A stretch of DNA of 64,000 nucleotides from contig NZ_CP060245.1 in the NCBI RefSeq assembly GCF_014252455.1, positions 279,190-343,189 on the forward strand, given 5' to 3'. Below are positions 37,052 through 45,350 of the stretch, one piece after another; position 1 is the stretch's first letter; every line of letters starts with the position of its first letter. The stretch is from Blattabacterium cuenoti. Lineage in GTDB: Bacteria; Bacteroidota; Bacteroidia; Flavobacteriales; Blattabacteriaceae. The notes beneath the pieces are model-generated. The model was not told where the DNA came from. It saw only the letters and a list, made by a program, of their open reading frames with translations, and did no database searches. Both the position numbers and the translations under genes were made by a program.

Positions 37052-38710
37052 TTTTTTCAATTGTTTTTCAACACTTACATTTGTTATTTTTTGAAATAAT
37101 AATATAGATTTTCCTAATACATGTCCTGGAGATAAAATTTCTTCTTTTATTTGGTTCCAAAAAAAAGTTTTTAAACGAAGCATTTTTAATAATTTTTTTG
37201 CCGTATGAGGAAGAAATGGCTCTGATAATTGCGCTAACATACCAACAATTTGTAAAGATACATAAAGAATAGTATCTAATCGTTTTTCCTTATAGTTCAT
37301 TTTCCAAGGTTCTTCCGAAGTTAAATACTTATTTCCAATTCTAGCTAAATCCATAAAACATCCTAAAGCCTCACGAAATCGAAATGATTCGATTAATTTA
37401 CCTATATTTTTTGGATATTTTTTTAGATTTTTTAAAATCTCTCTCTCTCTCATAGAGAATATACCAGGATTTGGAATAATTCCATTATGATATTTTTTAA
37501 TTAAAGTTATACTACGATTTACGAAATTTCCTAATATAGCTACTAATTCCGTATTATTTTTTCTTTGAAAATCTTTCCAATGAAAATTATTATCTTTTTT
37601 TTCTGGCATGTTAGATATAAGAATAAAGCGAAGTGTATCCTGTTGATTTGGAAAATCCTCTAAATATTCATGAATCCAGACACCCCAATTTTTGGAAGTA
37701 GAAATTTTATCATTTTCTAAATTGAGGAATTCATTAGCAAGGACCTTATCCGGTAAAATATATCCCATATTAGACGCTTTAAGTATAACTGGAAAAATAA
37801 TGCAATGAAATACAATATTATCTTTTCCTATAAATTGAATTAATTTTGTTTTTTTATTTTTCCAATAAGGTTTCCAGTCTTTTTTTTTACGTTTTGCCCA
37901 TTCTATAGTAGAGGAAATATATCCTATGGGAGCCTCAAACCATACATATAAAACTTTTCCTATTTCTTCCGGAATAGGTACACCCCAATTCAGATCTCTT
38001 GTTATAGCACGAGGTTTTAATCCTTTCTTTAACCAAGATTTTGCTTGTCCATAAACATTCACTTTCCAATCTTTTTTATGATCCGTTAAAATCCATTTTT
38101 CTAAAAAATTTTGATATTCATTTAAAGGTAAATACCAATGTTTAGTTTTTTTTAAAATAGGAATGCTTCCACTTATAGTAGATCTTGGTTGTATTAAATC
38201 TTCAGGACTTAATGAAGACCCACAATTTTCACATTGATCTCCATAAGCTTCCTTATTTTTACAATTGGGACATATTCCTGATATATATCTATCCGATAAA
38301 AATTGTTTATATTCTTGGTCATAATATTGTTTAGAAACTTTTTCAAAAATTTTTTTTTCTTTATAAAGCTTTTTAAAAAAAGAAGTAGAAATTTTTTTAT
38401 GAATTAATGTAGAAGTTCTGGAATAGTGATCAAAATGAATACCAAAATTAGTAAAACAATCTTTAATCAAGAAATGATATTTATTGACGATTTCTTGTGG
38501 AGTCTTATTTTCCTTTTTAGCTTTTATAGTAATAGGAACACCATGTTCATCAGACCCACATATAAAAAGTACCTGAATCTCCTGATTCTTTCTTCTAAGA
38601 TAACGAACAAAAATATCTGCAGGTAAATAAACACCGGATAAATGCCCTATATGTATGGGGCCATTTGCATATGGCAAAGCAGCAGTGACTGTGTATTTAT
38701 TATTTTTCAT
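37028..38710 (-). CDS. metG: Methionyl-tRNA synthetase, short form
   Basis: Class I synthetase charging initiator and elongator tRNA-Met. HIGH-type motif is PYANGPIHIGHLSG near residues 14-27. Two CxxC knuckles, CPNCKN and CENCGS near residues 142-160, form the zinc insert. The KMSKS-type loop is KISTSKNW near residue 334. The 560 residues end just after the helical anticodon-binding domain with VEKQLKKLEKIKKH. Many flavobacterial MetG proteins carry an extra C-terminal EMAP-like tRNA-binding domain of about 110 residues; it is absent here, and the gene ends inside a tandem repeat. Divergent from the polA remnant. Confidence 0.94.
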   Translation of the reverse strand: MKNNKYTVTAALPYANGPIHIGHLSGVYLPADIFVRYLRRKNQEIQVLFICGSDEHGVPITIKAKKENKTPQEIVNKYHFLIKDCFTNFGIHFDHYSRTSTLIHKKISTSFFKKLYKEKKIFEKVSKQYYDQEYKQFLSDRYISGICPNCKNKEAYGDQCENCGSSLSPEDLIQPRSTISGSIPILKKTKHWYLPLNEYQNFLEKWILTDHKKDWKVNVYGQAKSWLKKGLKPRAITRDLNWGVPIPEEIGKVLYVWFEAPIGYISSTIEWAKRKKKDWKPYWKNKKTKLIQFIGKDNIVFHCIIFPVILKASNMGYILPDKVLANEFLNLENDKISTSKNWGVWIHEYLEDFPNQQDTLRFILISNMPEKKDNNFHWKDFQRKNNTELVAILGNFVNRSITLIKKYHNGIIPNPGIFSMREREILKNLKKYPKNIGKLIESFRFREALGCFMDLARIGNKYLTSEEPWKMNYKEKRLDTILYVSLQIVGMLAQLSEPFLPHTAKKLLKMLRLKTFFWNQIKEEILSPGHVLGKSILLFQKITNVSVEKQLKKLEKIKKH

Positions 38711-38823
38711 AGAGTATTATAATATTATCAATACCGATTGAATAGTCATCCAAAATTATTATTAGCTTTATTTTATAAAATAATAAATAATAAATTTATC
38801 CTAAAAATTATTCTCTTTTTCAT

Positions 38824-39756
38824 ATGAAAAAAAAATTATTTTTAATAGATGCCTATACGATCCTTTACCAAGGATATTATGCTTTAATCAAAAAACCTCT
38901 TTTTACTTCCAATGGACTAAATACTTCTCCTATCATAAATTTTACCTATTTTTTGATTCATACCTTGAATGAAGAAAAACCCTCCTATATGTCCGTTATT
39001 TTTGATCATTCTCAAAAAAATACTTTTCGTAAAAAAGAATATCATCCATATAAAGCTAATAGAAAAAAAACACCCAAAGATATTTATATTTCTATTCCTT
39101 ATATTAAAAAAATTTTAAAATCTTTTAAAATTTCTTTTTTTCATGCAAAAGAGGGATATGAAGCTGATGATCTTATTGGTACCATAGCAAAAAAAGCAGA
39201 AAAAAAAGGATATATAATTTATATTATTTCTTTAGATAAAGATTTTTTCCAACTTATTACAAAAAACATACAAATTTACAGACCTCCTTTTAAAGGAAAT
39301 CCTAAAAAAATATTAGGAATTGATGAAATAAAAGAAAAATTTGGAATAAATAAACCTAAACAAATTATAGATTTATGGAGTATGATGGGAGATTCTTCTG
39401 ATAATATTCCAGGATTACCAGGAATAGGAGAAAAAAATGCTATAAAATTTATTAAAAAGTATGGAAGTATTGAAAATTTTTTAAAATCTACCCATGATCT
39501 TAGTGGAAAGATGAAAAAAAATATTGAAAAAAATAAAGAATTAGGTTTTTTATCGAAAAGATTAGCTACTATTGTGACAAATATTCCATTAGTATCTTTT
39601 CAAGAAAAAAAATTTTATATCAAAACCCCCCAATGGAATTCCATAAAAAAAATATTTTGTCAACTTGAATTTAAAAGATTATTAAAAAGTGCCTACAAAT
39701 ATTTTATTTACAAGAAAAAAGAAAATGCAAATACTAAATGGGATAATAAAAATTAG
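38824..39756 (+). CDS. polA: Stand-alone 5'-3' exonuclease domain of DNA polymerase I
   Basis: 310 residues matching only the N-terminal 5' nuclease of PolA; the 3'-5' exonuclease and polymerase domains (about 600 residues) are absent. Metal-site and FEN-family segments are present: LIDAYTILYQGYYAL near residue 7, FDHSQKNTFRKKEYHPYKANR near residue 61, EGYEADDLIGTIA near residue 112, ISLDKDFFQL near residue 137, and the H3TH region GDSSDNIPGLPGIGEKNA near residue 195. The stop overlaps the convergent nadD gene by four bases, so the polymerase part is deleted rather than frameshifted. It would still remove RNA primers and flaps, with gap filling left to another polymerase. Confidence 0.92.
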   Translation: MKKKLFLIDAYTILYQGYYALIKKPLFTSNGLNTSPIINFTYFLIHTLNEEKPSYMSVIFDHSQKNTFRKKEYHPYKANRKKTPKDIYISIPYIKKILKSFKISFFHAKEGYEADDLIGTIAKKAEKKGYIIYIISLDKDFFQLITKNIQIYRPPFKGNPKKILGIDEIKEKFGINKPKQIIDLWSMMGDSSDNIPGLPGIGEKNAIKFIKKYGSIENFLKSTHDLSGKMKKNIEKNKELGFLSKRLATIVTNIPLVSFQEKKFYIKTPQWNSIKKIFCQLEFKRLLKSAYKYFIYKKKENANTKWDNKN

Positions 39757-40321
39757 AAATTATAAATTTTTTTTTTCATATAGTTCCAAACTTCTGGGTG
39801 AAGGAAAGGTTTCATATTTTTTCCTTTTTTAATATTATTTCTAATAAAAGAAGAAGATATTTCAATAATTGGCGCTTTCAAAAAATATATTTTTTCATTT
39901 TTTAAAAAAGGGAGATATAAATCCCCCATACGGGGATAGACAAAAATATCATATTTATTTAAAATAATTTGATAATTTTTCCATTTATTTAAAGAATAGA
40001 GAGAATCTCTTCCTATAATAAGAGTAAATTTATATTTAGGATATTTTTTCTCTATCATATTCAGTGTATGAATGGTATAAGAAGGATAATATCCAGATTC
40101 TATGTCTAAAACACTCATTTTTTCATAACCTTCAATGGCTATACGAACCATTTTCATTCTATGAACATAATCTATAAGATTCTTTTTTTTTTAAATGGAT
40201 TTTGTGGAGATACCACAAACCAAATATAATCGATATCTAAAAATTCTACTATATGATTAGTAAGGATAACATGTCCTAAATGAATAGGATTAAATGATCC
40301 AAAATAAAGCCCTATTTTCAT
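39753..40321 (-). CDS. nadD: Nicotinate-nucleotide adenylyltransferase, frameshifted at an A10 run
   Basis: Adenylates nicotinate mononucleotide in NAD synthesis. Translation from the ATG at 40321 gives MKIGLYFGSFNPIHLGHVIL, with the nucleotidyltransferase H-x-G-H motif, and continues to PQNPF. It then meets ten A (minus strand; T10 at 40183-40192) and runs into a stop a few codons later. In the other frame the protein resumes as KKNLIDYVHRMKMVRIAIEGYE and continues for about 135 residues to 39753, with IIGRDSLYSLNKW and ISSSFIRNNIKKG intact. One added A (11) or two fewer (8) would restore a 189-residue protein of normal length. Either transcriptional slippage at A10 rescues it, it is a young pseudogene, or the run is misread in the assembly. 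Confidence 0.85.
40183..40192 (-). other. A10 slippage site in nadD
   Basis: Ten consecutive A on the coding strand mark exactly the place where the nadD reading frame changes. Poly(A) runs of this length are known to cause RNA polymerase slippage in AT-rich insect endosymbionts. Confidence 0.8.
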
Positions 40322-40357
40322 AATAAAAAAAAATACCGAGGAGTAAACTCGATATTT
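40321..40357 (-). terminator. Intrinsic terminator after the porin gene
   Basis: On the minus strand the arms AAATATCGAG (40357-40348) and CTCGGTATTT (40340-40331) form a 10-bp stem with one U-G wobble and a 7-base loop, followed by a run of T (from 40330). It starts 15 bases after the porin stop and ends at the nadD start codon, so nadD would need read-through or its own promoter. It is the strongest terminator-like structure I see in the window. Confidence 0.75.
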
Positions 40358-40371
40358 TTATAATGATTAAT

Positions 40372-41508
40372 TTAAAATAATTTAACACGATAACTTAATC
40401 CAAAAGAAAAATTATGATCATTCTTATTTTTTTGTTTCATGAAATATAGATAGTATACATTATTTTGTTGATAAATAAAATATAAACGTAGATCATCATA
40501 ATGTTTGATCGGTCTATATTCTATTCCACCAGAATAATTATAGGATTTTTTGAATGATTTATTTTTTTCCATTACATTAAGTTCTTTATATATACCTATT
40601 TCATACATTCCTTTTGCAAATAAATACCATTGAGGCAGAATGTTATATTTCAATTTTAGAAAATAATTTCCATATTTTACAGAAGCTAAATTCAATGAAC
40701 GAAAAATTTTTGTTATTTCACCATTTTTTTCTATATCTTCATCACTGAATATGTAATCCGCTTCTATAGAAATAGGTTTTAAATCTAATTTACTACCCAA
40801 TGCTAATAATTTCCAAAATTTTTCTTTATCCTTTTCTTGAAAAATAGAATAAGACCATCTATTTTTTAGATGTTTTTTGAAAAAATCACCATTCCAATTA
40901 ATAGAATATCCTATAGGAGGATAACTGATTTTTTTTTCTGTTGTGTTAGACTGGAATTGTTTAGTATAAATGTTATTTACAATTTGAAATTGAATTTCAT
41001 GATTTTTTTTTGGAGTATATATAAAATTGATTCCAATAGGATTTTCCTTTTTCAATACATCTGTATATGTATATGGAGGGTATACATGAAAATCTCCACC
41101 AGAATATTCCATACTTCCAAAAGAAAAAGGTTGTTTTCCTATTAATAAATATAATTGATCATGAAACTTATATTTCAAATAAGCTACATCATTTATTATA
41201 GTCGAATGATCCATTTTAGGATCTTCATCATCTTTTGGTTTCATTTGTTGGACAAAACGATAACTGATCTTTTCATTCGCTTTTCCTCTAAGATCGAATT
41301 TTAAAGAATCTGTAGAAAAAAGTGGTCCAGAAAAAACATTTTTTTCCACTATATTATGATGAATATTACTTATAAAATCTATGTACATATTGATTTTTCT
41401 ATGGGGGGGGGGGTCCTTATACAATATTTCTCCTTGATTTATTTCGCTATGCAAAGGATAAAAAAATCCTAAAAAAAGAAAAAGATAGATTAACGTTTTT
41501 TTTTTCAT
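40372..41508 (-). CDS. Outer-membrane porin (OprO/OprP-like) with a C11 tract near the start
   Basis: Predicted outer-membrane beta-barrel of 378 residues. A signal peptide is clear: MKKKTLIYLFLFLGFFYPLHS, cleaved before EINQG. The mature part has alternating hydrophobic/polar strands, many aromatic residues and a C-terminal strand ending in phenylalanine (FSFGLSYRVKLF), as expected for BAM-dependent insertion. LLIGKQPFSFGSMEYSGGDF near residue 120 resembles phosphate-selective porin O/P proteins. Codons 32-36 (DPPPH) are encoded by a run of eleven C, so a one-base slip would truncate the protein just after the signal peptide. The present length is in frame. Single-gene transcript bounded by a strong terminator; divergent from ftsK. 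Solute specificity cannot be read. Confidence 0.82.
   Translation of the reverse strand: MKKKTLIYLFLFLGFFYPLHSEINQGEILYKDPPPHRKINMYIDFISNIHHNIVEKNVFSGPLFSTDSLKFDLRGKANEKISYRFVQQMKPKDDEDPKMDHSTIINDVAYLKYKFHDQLYLLIGKQPFSFGSMEYSGGDFHVYPPYTYTDVLKKENPIGINFIYTPKKNHEIQFQIVNNIYTKQFQSNTTEKKISYPPIGYSINWNGDFFKKHLKNRWSYSIFQEKDKEKFWKLLALGSKLDLKPISIEADYIFSDEDIEKNGEITKIFRSLNLASVKYGNYFLKLKYNILPQWYLFAKGMYEIGIYKELNVMEKNKSFKKSYNYSGGIEYRPIKHYDDLRLYFIYQQNNVYYLYFMKQKNKNDHNFSFGLSYRVKLF
41403..41413. repeat. G11/C11 homopolymer in the porin coding sequence
   Basis: Eleven consecutive G on the plus strand (C on the coding strand) within codons 32-36 of the porin. Such a run is far outside what base composition predicts here. 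It has the form of a simple-sequence contingency locus. Confidence 0.93.
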
Positions 41509-41581
41509 TTTTTTTTATTTAAAAAATACGGACTATAATATATATAAATTTTATAAAAACTTGGATAGTTCATTAAATTAA

Positions 41582-41595
41582 TCATACATGTATGA
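41582..41595. promoter_or_regulatory. 14-bp palindrome just upstream of ftsK
   Basis: TCATACATGTATGA is a perfect palindrome ending three bases before the ftsK ATG, at the edge of the porin/ftsK divergent spacer. It could be an operator or a leader hairpin that hides the start codon. Chance remains possible. Confidence 0.3.
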
Positions 41596-41598
41596 AGT

Positions 41599-43533
41599 AT
41601 GAAGAAAAAAATTGAAATTAAAACTAAAAATATGTATAAGAATTTTCAAAAAAAAAATCCTAAAATGATAAAAACTATTTTTGGATTATTTTTATTAGGA
41701 AATAGCATTTTCTTATTTTTAAGTTTTTATTCTTTTATATTTCATTGGAAAAATGATCAAAGTCAACTATATTCAATTTTTGATAAAGAAATCATAGCAG
41801 AAAATTTACTTGGAAAAATGGGTGCAGCTGTTTCTCACTATTTTATACACGGTGGGATAGGTCTTAGTGCTTTTTTTTTACCCATATCATTATTTTTAAT
41901 GGGATTAAGAATTTTTTTTGTAAAAAAAAAAATCCTAAAAAATAGTTATCAATATATAATATATCAATTGTTATTTTTCAGTATCTGGATTCCAATAACC
42001 TTTTATTTAATTTTTCCTAAAAAAGGAATATTGAGTGGTATTGTAGGTTTTGAAATTGGAAATTTTTTGATCAGTTTATTTGGTAAAGTAGGACTAGGAA
42101 TACTATTAATTATCAGTATTTTTCTTTACTTTATCCTACTATTTAGTAGCATAAAAACAAAAAAAATAAAAAATGGGATAAAAAAAAAAATACCTTCTTG
42201 CAATGAAGAAATCAATGCCATATTGAAATTATGTTATAATATGGTAAAAAAATATTTTTTTAAAAAAAAAACACATTATATTGATGAAAAGATTACATTT
42301 TTAAAAAAAAAACCCATAATAAATCCCATAATAAATCCTACTTATTCCCTTAAAAGTAATAATAACAATGAAGATTTTTCCTATATGGAGGAAAAATATT
42401 TAGAAAAAAATAAAAAAAAAATTATTAAAATTCTAAATTTTTACAAAATAAAAGTATATAATATAAAGGCTACTATAGGCCCTACTATCACTTTATACGA
42501 AATATTTCCTAATGTAGGAGTACGCGTTTCTAAAATAAAAAATTTGGAAAATGAAATTGCTTTAAACTTATCGGCTTTAAGTATAAGAATTATAGCTCCT
42601 ATTCCTGGTAAAGGATCTATTGGAATCGAAATTCCAAATCATCACCATACCATCGTATATATGAAAAATATTCTTGAATCGGAAAAAATTTTTAAAAAAA
42701 GTCATCAAATGGAATTACCCATTTCATTAGGAAAAACTGTATTTAATGAAATTTTTATGATAGATTTGGCAAAAATGCCACATTTGCTTATAGCGGGATC
42801 TACTGGACAAGGAAAATCCGTAGGATTAAATTCTATGATTGTATTCTTGTTATATAACAAAAATTCAGAAGAGATCAAATTTATTTTAATTGATCCAAAA
42901 AAAGTAGAATTTTCTATATATAATAAAATTTCAAAATCTTATTTTGCGCTTCTACCTAATTATATAGATCCTATCATTACTCATTTACATGAAGTAATAG
43001 ATGTATTAAATTCTTTATGTAAAGAGATGGATAACCGATATGTTATTTTGAAAAAAGCTATGGTAAGAAATATTCAAGAATATAATATAAAATATGAAAA
43101 AAAATATCATTTACCATATATAATCTTAATTATTGATGAATTTGCAGATTTAAGCCTTTCTTTTAAAAAAAAAGAAATAGAAATATATATTACCCGTTTA
43201 TCACAATTATCCCGTGCTGTTGGCATTCATTTAATTATTGCTACACAACGTCCATCAGTAAATGTCATTACTGGATTAATTAAATCAAATTTTACCGCAA
43301 GAGTTTCCTTTAAAGTAAGTTCTAAAATAGATTCTATAACTATCCTAGACTCTACAGGAGCGGAAAAATTGATTGGTAGAGGAGATTCTTTATTTTATAA
43401 TAAAAATGAATTAATACGGTTACAATGTCCTTTTATAGATATAAATGATATTCAAAAAATTATTAATTTTTATGGACAAAATAATTTTACAAAAAAAAAA
43501 TACTTTTTTTTACCGGAACCAGATGCTAAATGA
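41599..43533 (+). CDS. ftsK: DNA translocase FtsK, lacking the gamma domain
   Basis: Septum-anchored DNA pump for chromosome segregation. Residues 1 to about 190 contain four membrane helices. The lysine-rich linker is short. The alpha/beta motor spans about residues 270-640, with ATIGPTITLYEIFPNVGVRVSKI, Walker A AGSTGQGKSVGLNS near residues 398-411 and Walker B ILIIDEFADL near residue 511; ATQRPSVNVITGLIK follows. The usual C-terminal winged-helix gamma domain, which reads KOPS and activates XerD, is missing: the protein ends about 35 residues after GRGDSLFYN. The next gene overlaps the stop by four bases, so this is not a frameshift. Confidence 0.93.
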   Translation: MKKKIEIKTKNMYKNFQKKNPKMIKTIFGLFLLGNSIFLFLSFYSFIFHWKNDQSQLYSIFDKEIIAENLLGKMGAAVSHYFIHGGIGLSAFFLPISLFLMGLRIFFVKKKILKNSYQYIIYQLLFFSIWIPITFYLIFPKKGILSGIVGFEIGNFLISLFGKVGLGILLIISIFLYFILLFSSIKTKKIKNGIKKKIPSCNEEINAILKLCYNMVKKYFFKKKTHYIDEKITFLKKKPIINPIINPTYSLKSNNNNEDFSYMEEKYLEKNKKKIIKILNFYKIKVYNIKATIGPTITLYEIFPNVGVRVSKIKNLENEIALNLSALSIRIIAPIPGKGSIGIEIPNHHHTIVYMKNILESEKIFKKSHQMELPISLGKTVFNEIFMIDLAKMPHLLIAGSTGQGKSVGLNSMIVFLLYNKNSEEIKFILIDPKKVEFSIYNKISKSYFALLPNYIDPIITHLHEVIDVLNSLCKEMDNRYVILKKAMVRNIQEYNIKYEKKYHLPYIILIIDEFADLSLSFKKKEIEIYITRLSQLSRAVGIHLIIATQRPSVNVITGLIKSNFTARVSFKVSSKIDSITILDSTGAEKLIGRGDSLFYNKNELIRLQCPFIDINDIQKIINFYGQNNFTKKKYFFLPEPDAK

Positions 43534-44858
43534 GGAAAATACTTAAATATATGCTAAAAATAAAAAAACTGGATCTATACATAATTCGTTTATTTATAGT
43601 TCCTTTTTTAGTCATTTTTTTTTCTGTTTTTTTTATATTAATTATTCAATTTTTTTGGAGTAAAATGGATGAATTGACAGGGAAAAATATTAATATTTTC
43701 ATTATAATAAAATTTATATTTTATTTTGGAATTTCTATTATCCCTTTAGTCATGCCTATTTCTATTTTATTGACCTCTATTATGACTTATGGATTGATTT
43801 CAGAAAATCAAGAAATGAATATAATTAAATCTTCTGGAATATCCCTTTTTCGCATCATGAAACCTATTTTCCTTATAACATTATTATTATCCGTAGGGTT
43901 ATATTTTTTTTCTGATTTTGCTATTCCAAAAGCAAAAAAAAAAGCCAAACAATTAGGATATCAAATTACCTTAGCTCTTCCATCTTTAAAATTAAAGGAA
44001 GGTATGTTTGTAAATATTTTTCCAAATTTTTTTATAAAAATAGATAAAAAATCAGGCCCAAATGGAAATTATCTTGATAATATATTCATTTTTTTTTATG
44101 GAAAAGATTTATTGATTAATACTATTTTTTCTAAAAATGGTATTTTAATCCCCAATAAAAAGGATGGATCTTTTATCATTAAACTAATGAATGGTTTTTT
44201 TTATAGTGAAAGTGTAACTACAAAAAAAACATTTTCCTATCAAATGATACATTTTGATACTTTTATTCAATATTTTAAAATTCCTTTCATGGAAGAAAAA
44301 ATAAGAAATTTAGATTATTATGATTATTATAAAACCTTTAATACAAAAAAACTAATCGAACAAATACATTTTTTAAAAAAAGAAAAAAAACAATTGTCTT
44401 ATAAATTTAAGAAAGAAAATTATGATTTTTTTTTTACTATTTACAATACTCCTAATAGGAGTAGGAATAGATACAGAAAAATCATAGATCATTTATCCTT
44501 TTTAATAAAAAAATTAAAATTTCAAAAAAAATTGATACAAGATAAAAAAAGAACTTTAGCAAAAATTCAATTAGAATTACAAAATAAATTTACATTCCCA
44601 GTAACATGCATTATCATGTTTCTTACTGGAGCCCCAATAGGGGCTATGATCAAAAAAGGAGGAATAGGTATTTCAAGTATAATGGCAATAACTTTATTCC
44701 TCATTTATTATATTTTACTGACCATTACACAACATAAAGGAGAAAAAGCGGAAATATGTCCATGGATAAGTGCATGGATCCCAAATTTAATTTTTTTTCC
44801 AATAAGTATATGGATTACTTATAAAACTGGAATGGATGATTTTTATAAAAAATCCTAA
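43530..44858 (+). CDS. LptF/LptG-family permease (YjgP/YjgQ)
   Basis: Predicted inner-membrane subunit of the Lpt lipopolysaccharide export ABC transporter. The 442 residues have three N-terminal membrane helices (FLVIFFSVFFILIIQFFW and FGISIIPLVMPISILLTSIMTYG are clear), a periplasmic beta-jellyroll-like middle with a long charged insertion, and three C-terminal helices (TFPVTCIIMFLTGAPIGAMIKKGGIG near residue 350). GLISENQEMNIIKSSGIS is the coupling segment that contacts the LptB ATPase. Whether it is LptF or LptG cannot be told. The ATG overlaps the ftsK stop; an ATG at 43551 is an alternative start. Implies a retained outer membrane, in line with the porin. Confidence 0.88.
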   Translation: MRKILKYMLKIKKLDLYIIRLFIVPFLVIFFSVFFILIIQFFWSKMDELTGKNINIFIIIKFIFYFGISIIPLVMPISILLTSIMTYGLISENQEMNIIKSSGISLFRIMKPIFLITLLLSVGLYFFSDFAIPKAKKKAKQLGYQITLALPSLKLKEGMFVNIFPNFFIKIDKKSGPNGNYLDNIFIFFYGKDLLINTIFSKNGILIPNKKDGSFIIKLMNGFFYSESVTTKKTFSYQMIHFDTFIQYFKIPFMEEKIRNLDYYDYYKTFNTKKLIEQIHFLKKEKKQLSYKFKKENYDFFFTIYNTPNRSRNRYRKIIDHLSFLIKKLKFQKKLIQDKKRTLAKIQLELQNKFTFPVTCIIMFLTGAPIGAMIKKGGIGISSIMAITLFLIYYILLTITQHKGEKAEICPWISAWIPNLIFFPISIWITYKTGMDDFYKKS

Positions 44859-44905
44859 TTTTTTTATAAAAATGGTATTTTAATACCCAAATAAAAGTAT
44901 TATTG

Positions 44906-44979
44906 CGGTCTGGACGGGACTTGAACCCGCGACCCCATGCGTGACAGGCATGTATTCTAACCAACTGAACTACCAGACC
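44906..44979 (-). tRNA. tRNA-Asp (anticodon GTC)
   Basis: On the minus strand the acceptor stem GGTCTGG (44979-44973) pairs with CCAGACC (44913-44907), with discriminator G. The anticodon stem CATGC/GCATG encloses CTGTCAC, giving GTC. T arm CGGGTTCAAGTCCCG is canonical. Located between the Lpt permease and trxA. Confidence 0.96.
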
Positions 44980-44987
44980 TTAAAACA

Positions 44988-45308
44988 TTAAATTAAGGAG
45001 TCCAATTTATTTTTGATATCTTCCTTAGAAGAAACTCCAATATGCATATCTTTTTTTTCTCCATTTTTAAAAAACAACATGGTAGGAATACTACGTATTC
45101 CATATTGAGAAGAAATTTTTGTATTTTTATCAACATTTAACTTTACGACCAATGCTTTTCCTTTATATTCAGTACATACATCTTCTAATATAGCAGATAA
45201 ATTTCTACATGGAGCACACCATGGAGCCCAAAAATCTACTAAAATAGGCTTTTTTGATGATTTTAAAACCACTTTCTCAAAGTTTTCATCGTTTATTTCT
45301 TGTATCAT
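44988..45308 (-). CDS. trxA: Thioredoxin
   Basis: Small cytoplasmic dithiol reductant of 106 residues. The active site is FWAPWCAPCR with C31 and C34; the middle pair is Ala-Pro instead of the common Gly-Pro. The cis-proline segment is RSIPTMLFFKNG near residue 74. Likely electron donor for the peroxiredoxin and for ribonucleotide reductase in this window. It follows argE by 42 bases on the same strand and could be the tail of the arginine operon transcript. Confidence 0.94.
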   Translation of the reverse strand: MIQEINDENFEKVVLKSSKKPILVDFWAPWCAPCRNLSAILEDVCTEYKGKALVVKLNVDKNTKISSQYGIRSIPTMLFFKNGEKKDMHIGVSSKEDIKNKLDSLI

Positions 45309-45350
45309 ACTTTTTTTTTACATTTATATAACAAATTTACCTTTTTTGTT

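Noticed and set aside
38768..38783. Perfect 16-bp palindrome TTATTTTATAAAATAA in the metG/polA spacer
   Set aside because: AT-only palindromes of this length are expected a few times by chance in a window of this size and composition.
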